Source of the DNA: Pseudomonas sp. HN11
Lineage (GTDB): Bacteria; Pseudomonadota; Gammaproteobacteria; Pseudomonadales; Pseudomonadaceae
Assembly: GCF_021390155.1 (NCBI RefSeq)
Contig: NZ_CP089985.1
Span: 1,561,001 to 1,625,000, forward strand
Direction: 5' to 3'
DNA: 64,000 nt
Shown here piece by piece: positions 14,745 to 24,231 of the stretch; within the stretch, counting starts at the first letter, position 1; the number at the start of each line of letters is the position of its first letter. The position numbers were made by a program, and so were the translations under genes. The notes under the pieces are model-generated. The model saw nothing but the letters and a program-made list of their open reading frames with translations, was not told the DNA's origin and ran no database searches.

Positions 14745-15971
14745 TCAGGCAGGCTGCGCCGCCAAGCTGTTACTGACATTGCGCCCCAGCACCAGCACGG
14801 TTACGAAACCCACGCCTACCAGCGCAGTCGCCAGGCTCAACAGCACCGCGCTGCCCATCTGGTCAACGATCCGTCCGCCAAAGAACGAACCCAGGGCAAT
14901 AATCACCTGGAACAACGCGACAAACAGCGGCATGCCACGTTCCACGTCCTTGGGCGCTACCACAAACATCCAGATACTGGCACAAGCCGGGAAGGCGCCG
15001 AAGGCGAAGCCCCAGAGTGCGATCAGCATGGCTGCGCCGGTCAGGCCCGTGGCGAAATAAGGGAAGAGGGCAGTGCTGGTGCCAATCATCAGCGCGACCA
15101 GCAGCAGGGTGTAACGCACGCTGCGGTTGGCGGCGAAGCCGGCGAAAATGTTACCTGCCACACCCGCTATGCCAAACATCAGCAGCAGCGAGCCGATGGT
15201 CGGGCCATCGAAGCCGGAGCTGTTCTTGAAGAACGGTGCGACGTAGGTGTACGCGGCAAAGTGCGCCAGGCCGATCAGCAATACCGCGATCAAACCGACC
15301 CGCGCCCGTGGGTTGATGAACAACGCTGGCAGGTCACTGACGAGAATGGCTTTTTCCGGCTTGAGGATGGGTAGCAGGAGGACCTGTGCCAGCAGCACCG
15401 GCAGGCCCACCAGCGCGGTGACCAGGAACGTCATGCGCCAGCCCATCAGGCCACTGAGCCAAGTGCCGACCGGCACGCCCAATACGGTGGCCAGTGTCAC
15501 ACCCATCATGATGATCGAAGTGGCTTTCGCCACGTCCACACCCCTGGGGGCCAGGCGGCCGCTGAGGGCGATGGCTGTCGCCCAGAAACCGCCGATGCTG
15601 ATACCCAGCAATACGCGACCGAATAGCAGAAGGCTGAAATCACTGGCGAAGGCCACGACCATGTTGGCGATGATCATGATCAGCGTCAGGCCGATCAGTA
15701 GGTAACGGCGGTCCATGGCACCAATGATCACTGACAGCAAAGGTGCCGCGAGCGCGGCCATGATGCCGGGCAGGGTGACCATCAGGCCGGCATGGCCGGC
15801 GCTGATACCGAGGTCCGCAGCGACATCGTTGAGTACGCCCACCGGCAGAAACTCACTGGTCACCAGGGCAAAGGCGCCCACGGCGACCGAGAGAATCGCC
15901 AGCCACTGCTGTTTGACACTTTGTTGATTATGTTCCGGAAGGCCGCGAGGGGCCTGGCTGGCACTTGGCAT
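14745..15971 (-). CDS. MFS exporter, NepI/AraJ-like
   Basis: A 408-residue, 12-helix major facilitator. SEFLPVGVLNDVAADLG in helix 1, MDRRYLL in loop 2-3 and FGRVLLGISIGGFWA in helix 4 are close to the pattern of NepI (purine ribonucleoside efflux) and related DHA1 proteins. The likely role is proton-coupled efflux of a small molecule from the inner membrane; the substrate is not readable. Monocistronic, sharing the terminator at 14691. Alternative names are AraJ- or PbuE-like. Confidence 0.8.
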   Translation of the reverse strand: MPSASQAPRGLPEHNQQSVKQQWLAILSVAVGAFALVTSEFLPVGVLNDVAADLGISAGHAGLMVTLPGIMAALAAPLLSVIIGAMDRRYLLIGLTLIMIIANMVVAFASDFSLLLFGRVLLGISIGGFWATAIALSGRLAPRGVDVAKATSIIMMGVTLATVLGVPVGTWLSGLMGWRMTFLVTALVGLPVLLAQVLLLPILKPEKAILVSDLPALFINPRARVGLIAVLLIGLAHFAAYTYVAPFFKNSSGFDGPTIGSLLLMFGIAGVAGNIFAGFAANRSVRYTLLLVALMIGTSTALFPYFATGLTGAAMLIALWGFAFGAFPACASIWMFVVAPKDVERGMPLFVALFQVIIALGSFFGGRIVDQMGSAVLLSLATALVGVGFVTVLVLGRNVSNSLAAQPA

Positions 15972-16253
15972 GGTGTTGGGTTCCAGGGTGAGCGTCGCCT
16001 GAAGCCAGGCGATGGGGAAGGAATTTGGAGGCGATTATAGGAATCAGTTTTGAAAATCGGGCAGGCGCTCGGTTCGATAGTAATCATCAGTGCTATCGAT
16101 GCGACGCTCTAGCGCGCACTACGTAAGCCATACACCTTTCATACAGCCTTCTCCAAGGCTGCCTACAGGCAGCGCATTGCAGTGGCTCCGGCAACTTATT
16201 ACTTTGTGGTAGCGCACTCGATCCGGCGCTTCCCACTGCAAAGGAAATGCATC

Positions 16254-16508
16254 ATGAGCAAGAACACAAAAAAAACCTCCGGCAAGATAGCTGCCCTGGC
16301 GGCCGAAACCCTCAATGATCCAGACGCTTCGGTCATTGCCAAAAGCCTTGCCGCTTCAGCGTTGGCTCAGCGTAGTACCGAAAAGCAGACAAGCGCCGAG
16401 CTGGAGGAAAAGGCGGGGAAAGTGCTTCAAAGCGACAAGTACAGTGAAAAAACAAAGTCCCTGGCGGCCTCGGTTCTCTCCCAAGCCAATAAAGAGCGGG
16501 GAAGCTGA
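16254..16508 (+). CDS. small helical hypothetical protein
   Basis: An 84-residue protein (MSKNTKKTSGKIAALAAETL...) made of Ala/Ser/Lys-rich helices. It has two similar segments, AKSLAASALAQRST and TKSLAASVLSQANK, so it is an internal tandem repeat. AAAGGAAA lies 7-9 bases before the ATG. Proteins of this kind are common, uncharacterised single genes in Pseudomonas and enterics. No membrane segment. Function unknown. Confidence 0.7.
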   Translation: MSKNTKKTSGKIAALAAETLNDPDASVIAKSLAASALAQRSTEKQTSAELEEKAGKVLQSDKYSEKTKSLAASVLSQANKERGS

Positions 16509-16561
16509 GTAAAAGGTTCCCTGTAGTTCTGGCTTGACCATGCACATCAGAGAGGCGTTCA

Positions 16562-17524
16562 TCAACTTCTGGAAACCTGCGCGCCGTGGTCAGCCAGGCG
16601 CGCTGTCAGGCTGTGAATAAACATGGTTTCAGCCCGACTCATCTTCTGCTCCCGATTCCACAGTAGATGAATGTCCACGTCCGTAATTCCCTCATCCGGC
16701 GGTAACCGCCAGAGCAGCCCGTTTTTCACATCATCCGCGACCACATGAATCGGCAGGCAGCCCAAGCCGAAGCCGGCGATCACCAATCGCCGCACTTCTT
16801 CCAGGCTTGAAGACGACGCCACAATCCGCCCGCTGAACCCTTGCTGGTCCCGGAAAATCGTCAATGGCGAAAGCATCCCACCAATCTGGTCGCTGGTAAA
16901 ACTGACGAAGTTCTCCGATTGCAGATCCCCCTCCGCCAAACCACTGCGCCCGAACAGTGGATGGTGTCGCCCACAAAAAAACGCATAGCGCTGACGCAGG
17001 AACAGGTGTTGTTCCAGGCGTGGCTGCGGTCGACGGTTGAGGCTCAGGCCCAGGGTCGCGGTTTTTTCCAAGAGTGCGGCGACAATGTCCGAACTGCGCA
17101 TCACCTCAACGTCCACATCTACCCGAGGATGTTCACGATGAAAGTCTGCCAGGAATTCATCGAAGGTGTCCGAGTTGATCCGGCTGATCATTAGCAATCG
17201 CACTTTGCCTATCACCTCATCGCCCGGTTTTTGCAGGGCATTGCTCATCTGCGACACCTGGCCATACATCTCGCCGGCGATGGCGAAGATCTGCTCACCG
17301 GCCTCCGTCAATACAAAGCGTGGACCCCGGCGGACGATCAGTTGGCAATCGAGTTGTTCTTCCAGACGCTTGAGCGCCTGGCTGATCGCCGGCTGAGTCA
17401 GGTGCAGACGGGCGGCGGCGCGGCTGATGCTCAGTTCCTGGCCGATCACCCGGAACGTGCGCAGCAGGTTCCAGTCCAGGCGGTCGTTGAGCAAGGGGTG
17501 AATGTCGCGGCGGGCTTCGGGCAT
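16562..17524 (-). CDS. LysR-family regulator
   Basis: A 320-residue regulator. The winged HTH at 17-76 includes LSISRAAARLHLTQPAISQALKRLE, followed by a type 2 periplasmic-binding effector domain. I use ATG 17524 (MPEARRDIHP); the frame extends to 17617. It is divergent from the transporter operon at 17683, with a 158-bp shared region, so it most likely controls transport and hydrolysis by that operon. Confidence 0.85.
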   Translation of the reverse strand: MPEARRDIHPLLNDRLDWNLLRTFRVIGQELSISRAAARLHLTQPAISQALKRLEEQLDCQLIVRRGPRFVLTEAGEQIFAIAGEMYGQVSQMSNALQKPGDEVIGKVRLLMISRINSDTFDEFLADFHREHPRVDVDVEVMRSSDIVAALLEKTATLGLSLNRRPQPRLEQHLFLRQRYAFFCGRHHPLFGRSGLAEGDLQSENFVSFTSDQIGGMLSPLTIFRDQQGFSGRIVASSSSLEEVRRLVIAGFGLGCLPIHVVADDVKNGLLWRLPPDEGITDVDIHLLWNREQKMSRAETMFIHSLTARLADHGAQVSRS

Positions 17525-17682
17525 TGTGCAGTTCGATAATAAGCAGGATTTATAATTGGAATAATAAATAGAAAATTGACTAATCATAACCCCGAGACGA
17601 TAAATCACCCTCAACAAGCGCCACCAGAGCGCATGCGTTCGACCCTTCTCCTGCCAAAAAAATAACCAAAGGAGCCAGCCCC

Positions 17683-19002
17683 ATGAAGCCTTCCGCTTCG
17701 CCCCAGCCTCGCCGTGCTGCGGCCGCCGCTTTTATCGGCACCATGATCGAGTGGTACGACTTTTACATCTACGCCACCGCCGCGGCGCTGGTATTTGGCC
17801 AATTGTTTTTCCCTTCCGAAGACAAACTCTTCAGCACCATGGCGGCGTTTGGCACCTTCGCCGTGGGTTTCTTTGCGCGGCCGTTGGGCGGCATTGTGTT
17901 CGGGCACATCGGTGACCGGATCGGTCGCAAGAAATCTTTGGTGTTCACCCTGGTGATGATGGGCGTGGTCACTGTGTGTATCGGTCTGTTGCCGACCTAC
18001 GCGCAGATCGGTGCCGCTGCGCCGGTGTTGCTGATCCTGCTGCGTGTGGTGCAGGGTATTGCCGTTGGTGGCGAGTGGGGCGGTGCGGTATTGATGGCGG
18101 GCGAGCATGCGCCGAAAGGTCGGCGCAACTTCTTTGCCTCCTTCGCGCAATTGGGCAGCCCGGCGGGATTGATCCTATCGCTGCTGGCGTTCAGTGCGGT
18201 AACCCGTCTGCCGGAGGACGCGTTATTGAGCTGGGGCTGGCGCGTGCCGTTTCTGGCCAGTGCGCTGCTGTTGGTGGTCGGTCTGGCGATTCGCCTGGGC
18301 GTGAATGAGTCGCCGGAATTTCTTGAAGACAAAGCCTTGGCGGAAAAAGCGCGGGCGATCAAGAAAGACCAGGCGCCTGTCATTGAAGTGCTGCGTACCG
18401 CCTGGCGCCCGCTGCTGCTGTGCATCGGTGCCAATACCCTGGGCATTGCCGGTGTGTATTTCACCAACACCTTCATGATTGCCTACAGCACTCAGCAATT
18501 GGGCCTACCTCGTTCGCTGATTCTGGAGTGCCTGTTCTTCGTCGCCATCATCCAGTTCTGTGTCCAACCGCTGGCCGCATGGGTGGCGGAGAAGGTCGGT
18601 GCCACGCGTTTCCTGTGCGCGATGACGGTACTGGCTATGGCTTCGCCTTACCCGATGTTCGTACTGGTCAGCAGCGGTCAGGCGCCCTTGATCATCCTCG
18701 GCATCGCCCTGGCGGTGGTGTGCATGGCGTCGTTTTATGCTGTCATCGCCGGCTTCGTCAGTGGCCTGTTTGAAACCCGTGTGCGCTACACCGCGATCTC
18801 TCTGGCCTATCAGGTGTGCGGTGCGCTGGCGGGCGGCCTGACGCCGCTGATCGGCACCTGGCTGGCCCATGAATACCAAGGCCAATGGTGGCCGATGGCA
18901 GTGTTCTACAGCTTGATCGCGGCTGTTTCGTTGGTATGTGTGCTGGCGTTGTCGCGCCGGCATGCCACCGCCCACCGTCATGAAATGGCCCATAGCGTTT
19001 GA
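17683..19002 (+). CDS. MHS-family MFS transporter
   Basis: A 439-residue metabolite:proton symporter of the inner membrane. GTMIEWYDFYIYATAAALVF at the first helix and GHIGDRIGRKKSL in loop 2-3 are typical of the MHS (ShiA/ProP) family. RVVQGIAVGGEWGGAVLMAGEHAP completes the signature. AAAGGAG lies about 8 bases before the ATG. It is first of three tightly spaced genes with a hydrolase and a polyamine deacetylase, so its substrate is probably an N-acylated or N-carbamoylated amine or amino acid (inference). Confidence 0.88.
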   Translation: MKPSASPQPRRAAAAAFIGTMIEWYDFYIYATAAALVFGQLFFPSEDKLFSTMAAFGTFAVGFFARPLGGIVFGHIGDRIGRKKSLVFTLVMMGVVTVCIGLLPTYAQIGAAAPVLLILLRVVQGIAVGGEWGGAVLMAGEHAPKGRRNFFASFAQLGSPAGLILSLLAFSAVTRLPEDALLSWGWRVPFLASALLLVVGLAIRLGVNESPEFLEDKALAEKARAIKKDQAPVIEVLRTAWRPLLLCIGANTLGIAGVYFTNTFMIAYSTQQLGLPRSLILECLFFVAIIQFCVQPLAAWVAEKVGATRFLCAMTVLAMASPYPMFVLVSSGQAPLIILGIALAVVCMASFYAVIAGFVSGLFETRVRYTAISLAYQVCGALAGGLTPLIGTWLAHEYQGQWWPMAVFYSLIAAVSLVCVLALSRRHATAHRHEMAHSV

Positions 19003-19015
19003 TGGAGTGTGTGTC

Positions 19016-20245
19016 ATGTTGAAGATCAACGGTGAGCGCCTGTGGGCCAGCCTGATGGCCATGGCCGAAATTGGCGCTACGGCGCGCGGTGGTAGCTGCC
19101 GCCTGGCCTTGAGCGACGAAGATAAAGCCGGGCGCGAACTGTTCAGCCACTGGTGCACAGCCGCCGGATTGACTCTGAGTGTGGATGCCATCGGCAACCT
19201 GTTCGCCCGTCGTGACGGTACGGACAAGGACGCGGCGCCGGTGATGATGGGTAGTCACCTGGACACGCAACCCGAAGGCGGACGCTTCGACGGTGTCTAT
19301 GGTGTACTGGCGGGTCTGGAGGTGATCCGCAGTCTCGACGACCAGGGTATCCAGACGCGTAAACCGCTGGAAATCGCGGTGTGGACCAACGAGGAAGGCG
19401 CCCGCTTTACCCCGGCCATGCTCGGCTCGGCGGTATTCACCGGCACCCTGGCGCTGGACAAGGCTCTGGCCACTACCGATGTCGATGGCATCAGCGTAGC
19501 CGATGCCTTGCGTGCTACTGGCTACAGCGGTTCACGCCCACTGGGCGGCGCGGTGGATGCGTATTTCGAAGCGCATATCGAGCAAGGCCCGATTCTTGAA
19601 GACAATGCCAAGAGCATCGGTGTGGTCACCGGCGGTCAGGCGATTCGCTGGCTGGATGTGCGTGTCGAGGGCATGGCCGCACACGCCGGCACGACGCCGA
19701 TGCCGCTGCGTAAAGACGCGTTGTATGGCGCTGCGCAAATGATCCAGATGCTGGAAAAGCTGGCGGCGGATTTTGCCCCGGAAGGCCTGACCACCGTGGG
19801 TGAATTGAGCATCGCCAAATCGTCACGCAACACCATTCCTGGGCTGCTGAGTTTCACCGTCGATTTGCGTCATCACCGCGACGACGACATTGACGCGATG
19901 GAGCAACAGATGCGCCAACAATTGCAGGCCGTCGCCGAGCAACGCGGACTGTCTGTGACTGTCAGCCCGCACTGGATCAGCCCGGCCACCCCCTTCGACG
20001 CCGACTGCGTCGCCTGCGTGCAAACCGCTGTAGATGCCCTGGGTTACAGCCAGCAACGCATCGTCAGCGGCGCCGGTCACGACGCCATTCACCTGGCACG
20101 CTATTGCCCGACGGCGATGATCTTCATCCCTTGCGTCGATGGCCTCAGTCACAACGAAGCCGAAGACGTGTTGCCCGAGGATGTGCGCCAGGGCGCTGAC
20201 GTATTGCTCAACGCTGTGTTGAAGCGCGCCGGCCAGGTTCACTAA
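19016..20245 (+). CDS. Zn-dependent N-carbamoyl-amino-acid/allantoate-type amidohydrolase
   Basis: A 409-residue M20-type hydrolase of the hydantoinase/carbamoylase family. Metal ligands are visible in GSHLDTQPEGGRFDG (His, Asp), WTNEEGARF (Glu-Glu) and, near the C terminus, GHDAIHLAR. The dimerisation lid domain (about 205-320) is present. The start ATG 19016 is 13 bases after the transporter stop. Members hydrolyse N-carbamoyl-L-amino acids, beta-ureidopropionate or allantoate; the exact one cannot be told. Same operon as the MHS transporter and the polyamine deacetylase. Confidence 0.85.
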   Translation: MLKINGERLWASLMAMAEIGATARGGSCRLALSDEDKAGRELFSHWCTAAGLTLSVDAIGNLFARRDGTDKDAAPVMMGSHLDTQPEGGRFDGVYGVLAGLEVIRSLDDQGIQTRKPLEIAVWTNEEGARFTPAMLGSAVFTGTLALDKALATTDVDGISVADALRATGYSGSRPLGGAVDAYFEAHIEQGPILEDNAKSIGVVTGGQAIRWLDVRVEGMAAHAGTTPMPLRKDALYGAAQMIQMLEKLAADFAPEGLTTVGELSIAKSSRNTIPGLLSFTVDLRHHRDDDIDAMEQQMRQQLQAVAEQRGLSVTVSPHWISPATPFDADCVACVQTAVDALGYSQQRIVSGAGHDAIHLARYCPTAMIFIPCVDGLSHNEAEDVLPEDVRQGADVLLNAVLKRAGQVH

Positions 20246-20256
20246 GGAGCATTTTC

Positions 20257-21285
20257 ATGCGTACGTTTTTTCATCCCGAACAGCTTCTGCATCATCCGCG
20301 CAGCTACTACTCCCGTGGCCAGATGCGAAAGCCGCAGGAAGTCCCCGAGCGTGCCCGGAATCTGTTGTTGGCCGCGCACACCTTGGGTTTCGACATTCAG
20401 CAGCCGCCGGACTACGGCCTCGATCCATTGCTGGCCGTCCACGGTGCACCCTATCTGGCTTTCCTGCAGGAGGCCCACCAACGCTGGAAAGAAATCCCCG
20501 AAGACTGGGGCGACGAAGTCATGTCCAACATCTTCGTGCGCGAGCCCAACGCCTTGCGCGGCATCCTTGCTCAGGCTGCGCGCTACCTGGCCGATGGCAG
20601 TTGCCCGATCGGCGAGCTGACCTGGCGCTCGGCCTATTGGTCAGCCCAAAGCGCCGTTGCTGCCGCCAGAGACATTCTTGATGGCGCCCCGGCTGCCTAC
20701 GCCCTCTGTCGTCCGCCGGGCCATCATGCTCGTTACGATGCAGCGGGGGGATTCTGTTACATCAACAATGCTGCGGTAGCAGCGCAGGCATTGCGCCAAG
20801 GTTTCCAGCGCGTCGCCGTGCTCGACACTGATATGCACCACGGCCAGGGCATCCAGGAGATTTTCTACGAGCGCGACGACGTGCTTTACGTCTCGATTCA
20901 CGGTGACCCTACCAACTTCTACCCCGGTGTTGCCGGTTTCGCCGAAGAGCGCGGTAGCGCAGTGGGTGAAGGCTTCAACCTCAACCTGCCCATGCCTCAC
21001 GGGGCCAGTGAGGCGGTGTTCTTCGAAGAGCTGACACTGGCTTTGGCGGCGGTGAAGAACTTCTCGGCAGATGTGCTGGTGCTGTCACTGGGTTTCGATA
21101 TCTACGAGTTGGACCCGCAGAGTAAAGTCGCGGTAACGCGCGAAGGGTTCGCACGGTTGGGTGAGTGCATTCGCAGGTTGGGATTGCCTTGTGTGATCGT
21201 GCAGGAGGGGGGGTATCACCTGGAGACGCTGGATAGCAATGCGCGGGCGTTTTTTAATGGTCCGCACGTGTGGGAGCGGCCTTAA
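20257..21285 (+). CDS. acetylpolyamine amidohydrolase (class II HDAC family)
   Basis: A 342-residue histone-deacetylase-fold enzyme. RPPGHHARYDAAGGFCYINN (catalytic His pair), VLDTDMHHGQG (Asp and His zinc ligands), SLGFDIYELDP (third ligand) and QEGGYH (catalytic Tyr) are all intact. Length and the N-terminal MRTFFHPEQ...H segment match bacterial acetylpolyamine amidohydrolases, which deacetylate acetyl-putrescine or cadaverine. AAGGAGC precedes the ATG. Last gene of the operon. A role in using acetylated amines follows from family knowledge. Confidence 0.88.
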   Translation: MRTFFHPEQLLHHPRSYYSRGQMRKPQEVPERARNLLLAAHTLGFDIQQPPDYGLDPLLAVHGAPYLAFLQEAHQRWKEIPEDWGDEVMSNIFVREPNALRGILAQAARYLADGSCPIGELTWRSAYWSAQSAVAAARDILDGAPAAYALCRPPGHHARYDAAGGFCYINNAAVAAQALRQGFQRVAVLDTDMHHGQGIQEIFYERDDVLYVSIHGDPTNFYPGVAGFAEERGSAVGEGFNLNLPMPHGASEAVFFEELTLALAAVKNFSADVLVLSLGFDIYELDPQSKVAVTREGFARLGECIRRLGLPCVIVQEGGYHLETLDSNARAFFNGPHVWERP

Positions 21286-21452
21286 CCGGTTTGCAGTGTT
21301 TACACCACCCGGTCCCGCTCACCGTCGGCCAGTAGAGGTCCCTGACCGGTTAGTACAATCAATTGCGGCGCCGTCAGGTGCCACAGGATTGTCTGTTGGT
21401 GCCCCTGCTAAGCCTGATGCTGAACTTCACGCGGAGTCAGGTTGAATAGGGC

Positions 21453-23378
21453 CTAGAACTGTACGCCCAAACCCTGCCGAATCTTCTCCAACAACTCATT
21501 GATGTGAAACGGCTTGGTGATCAGATCCATGCGTTCGCCGAGAAAGTTTTGTCGGTTTGCCGCATTTTCGGCGTAGCCAGTCATGAACAGGATCGGCAAA
21601 TCGTTGCGCAGCCCCCGGGCAATATCAGCCAGTTCTCGGCCGGTCATGTAGGGCATGCCGACATCAGTGAGCAGCAGATTGATGGTCGGGTCATCATTCA
21701 AGAGGGTGATTGCTTCGTCACCATCCGCGGCGAGACTGCACCGATAACCCGCGTCTACCAGCACTTCGGCGACGAAGCTGCGAACCGAGGGCATGTCTTC
21801 GACGATCAGGATATGTTCGCCATTGTTTGTGCCCGGCGCCGCCAAGGTTTTGATAACCGGGTTGGCGGGGCCTTCTGCGGCGGGCAGCATGATGGTGACC
21901 TCGGTGCCTTGTCGGGTGACACTGCGGATCTGCGCATCACCGCCGGATTGGCGAGCGAACCCATAGATGGTCGACAAGCCGAGGCCGGTGCCCTGGCCCA
22001 CGGGTTTGGTGGTGAAAAACGGGTCGAACACCTTGTCGATAACGCTGTGCTCAATGCCTACGCCATTGTCCCGAACCGAGAGGGCGATGTAGGGACCATT
22101 TTCCAGTTTGAGATTGCCGTTGGAAAACGCTTGATAGGTGGTGACCCACACAATGCCACCCTGGGGCAACGCATCCCGGGCGTTGATCACAAGGTTCAGT
22201 ACCGCGCTCTCCAGTTGAATCGGATCGACCATCGCCACTGCGGGGTTATTGGTCAGCTCCAGTTTCAAGGCGATGTGTTCGCCGATGGTGCGCACCAGCA
22301 ACTCTTCCAGTGAGCGGATATGCGCATTGATATCGATCGGTCGCGTGTCCAGGGGTTGCTGGCGGGCAAACGCGAGCAAGCGGTTGGTCAGGCCGGCGGC
22401 GCTCAGGGCTGAACTGAGCGCGGCATCGGCATAACCCAGGACCTTTTCGGTGCGTTGGCTCTCGATGCGCTTCTTGATCAGCTCCAGGCTGGTGATGATC
22501 CCGGTGAGCAAATTGTTGAAGTCGTGGGCGATACCGCCGGTGAGTTTGCCCAAGGCATCCATTTTCTGCGCCTGCAACAGCTGCGCTTCAGTGCGAGCCA
22601 ATTGATTCGCTGCGTTGGCCAGTTCGGCCTGTTGGTGACGTTCACGGTGACGGTGCTCGGTGACATCCTCGACAAATACCAGGCTCAACTCGGCACGGTT
22701 GTAGGGGGAAATTTGCCATTCGGTTTCACGCAGTTGGCCGTCGACGTTCATTCGCAACGTGCCTTTCCAGCGCTCACCGGCTGTCAGGCGCAGGCAGAGT
22801 TCACGGATGACCGTGTGCTGGCCGTCGGCGAAGCATTCAAGTAGAGCGTCGGGGTTGAGGTTGTCATTAATCAGTTGGGCAAATGCATGATTGCATTCGT
22901 GGACCTTCAACTGTGCATCCATCACTGCAATGGGAGCGCTGATGTTGAAGAAGATCTCCCGAAAGCGTGCCTCGCTTTCGCGTAGCGCGTATTCGGTGTC
23001 GCGCACACGCAGCAGGGTGCGCAGGGTCGCCAACAGCACATCAGGGTCGACCGGGTGGATAAGGTAGGCATCAGCCCCAGCGTTTAAACCAGTGATGATG
23101 TCACCGGTTTCGATGGAGGCAGCCGATACGTGCACCACGGGTAGCAAGGCGGTCGCCGGGTCGCTGCGCAAGCGCCGCACGATATCGAAGCCGCTCATGT
23201 CCGGCAGGTTCACATCCAGGATCAGCGCATCGATTTTCCCCGCCGCAATCAAGTCCAGTCCTTCCTGGCCAGTGCCGGCTTCGAGCACTGCATATTCATG
23301 GCGCTCCAGGCGCCGACGCAGGGCATAACGCGTAGCGGCATTGTCGTCGACGATCAGCAGTTGAATGTCACGTTTCAT
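21453..23378 (-). CDS. hybrid sensor kinase, REC-PAS-HK-REC
   Basis: A 641-residue soluble kinase. The N-terminal receiver (about 5-120) has VDDN and the phospho-acceptor Asp in LILDVNLPDMSG. A PAS-like domain follows (about 135-245). HisKA has His in GGIAHDFNNLLTG (about 285), the HATPase_c shows DNGVGIEHS and GTGLGLSTIYGF, and a C-terminal receiver (about 520-640) has LLTDVGMPYMTG. No membrane segment. It is the last gene of the stressosome-like operon; its start overlaps the preceding kinase gene by 11 bases. It is a plausible output, though no effector domain is attached. Confidence 0.9.
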   Translation of the reverse strand: MKRDIQLLIVDDNAATRYALRRRLERHEYAVLEAGTGQEGLDLIAAGKIDALILDVNLPDMSGFDIVRRLRSDPATALLPVVHVSAASIETGDIITGLNAGADAYLIHPVDPDVLLATLRTLLRVRDTEYALRESEARFREIFFNISAPIAVMDAQLKVHECNHAFAQLINDNLNPDALLECFADGQHTVIRELCLRLTAGERWKGTLRMNVDGQLRETEWQISPYNRAELSLVFVEDVTEHRHRERHQQAELANAANQLARTEAQLLQAQKMDALGKLTGGIAHDFNNLLTGIITSLELIKKRIESQRTEKVLGYADAALSSALSAAGLTNRLLAFARQQPLDTRPIDINAHIRSLEELLVRTIGEHIALKLELTNNPAVAMVDPIQLESAVLNLVINARDALPQGGIVWVTTYQAFSNGNLKLENGPYIALSVRDNGVGIEHSVIDKVFDPFFTTKPVGQGTGLGLSTIYGFARQSGGDAQIRSVTRQGTEVTIMLPAAEGPANPVIKTLAAPGTNNGEHILIVEDMPSVRSFVAEVLVDAGYRCSLAADGDEAITLLNDDPTINLLLTDVGMPYMTGRELADIARGLRNDLPILFMTGYAENAANRQNFLGERMDLITKPFHINELLEKIRQGLGVQF

Positions 23379-24231
23379 CGACGTTCTCAGTGGCTATGGA
23401 GAAAGGAATGATCACAAAAAACAGCGAGCCCACGCCGGGCGTGCTCTCAACGCCTACCCTGCCGCCCAGCAGCTCGGCAAAACGTTTGCACAATGAAAGG
23501 CCCAGGCCTGTGCCGCGCAGGCGTTTTTGCAGCGGTGAGTCTATCTGCGAAAAGTCTTCGAACAGGTTGTTGTGCAGTTCGGCAGGAATACCCAAGCCCG
23601 TGTCCTGCACGGCAAAACGGATCTCATGCTCGCTTTCCATGCGCGCCGATACGCGCACTTCGCCCTGTACGGTGAACTTCAACGCGTTGGATATAAAGTT
23701 GCGCAGGATCTGAGCCAGCTTCTTGTCATCGGTATAGAGCTTGGGTAAGCCGGAAGGCTCTTCGAAAATCAGGTCTACCGACGATGCGTCCACAATTGGA
23801 CGGAACATCCCGCGCAGTGCCGAGAACAGGTCGAACATATCGAACCAGGCCGGCGAGATGGTGATACGCCCGGCCTCAATCTTGGCCAGATCCAGCAGAT
23901 CGTCAACCATTTCGCGCAGTTCGCGCGCCGAGCTGCGGATAAACCCGACCTGGGTGTGTTGCTCCGGACTCAACGGGCCATCAAGCTCGTCGGCGAGCAG
24001 GCTGGTGATACTCAGGATCGAGCCCAGGGGTGTGCGGAACTCATGGCTCATGTACGACAGGAAGCGGCTTTTCAAGTCCGACGCCTGGCGCAGTTGATCG
24101 GCCTGGGTGTCCAGCTCGGCATACAGCGCCAGCACGCCTTGGTTGGTTTCATCCAATTCAGCGCGCAGGGCGTCCGCTTCCAGGCGCAGGCGTTGGACTT
24201 CAGCGGCGAGCGAGGCAATGGTTTCAGCCAT
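23368..24231 (-). CDS. soluble histidine kinase without sensor domain
   Basis: A 287-residue kinase. A short coiled coil (1-50) leads into HisKA with FLSYMSHEFRTPLGSI (His near 70) and an HATPase_c with an N box, DTGLGIPAEL and GTGLGLSLCKRF. ATG 24231 is chosen because it lies inside the stop of the phosphatase gene (8-base overlap), implying translational coupling. It probably receives its signal by protein contact with the Rsb proteins, since it lacks its own sensor. Confidence 0.88.
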   Translation of the reverse strand: MAETIASLAAEVQRLRLEADALRAELDETNQGVLALYAELDTQADQLRQASDLKSRFLSYMSHEFRTPLGSILSITSLLADELDGPLSPEQHTQVGFIRSSARELREMVDDLLDLAKIEAGRITISPAWFDMFDLFSALRGMFRPIVDASSVDLIFEEPSGLPKLYTDDKKLAQILRNFISNALKFTVQGEVRVSARMESEHEIRFAVQDTGLGIPAELHNNLFEDFSQIDSPLQKRLRGTGLGLSLCKRFAELLGGRVGVESTPGVGSLFFVIIPFSIATENVDET

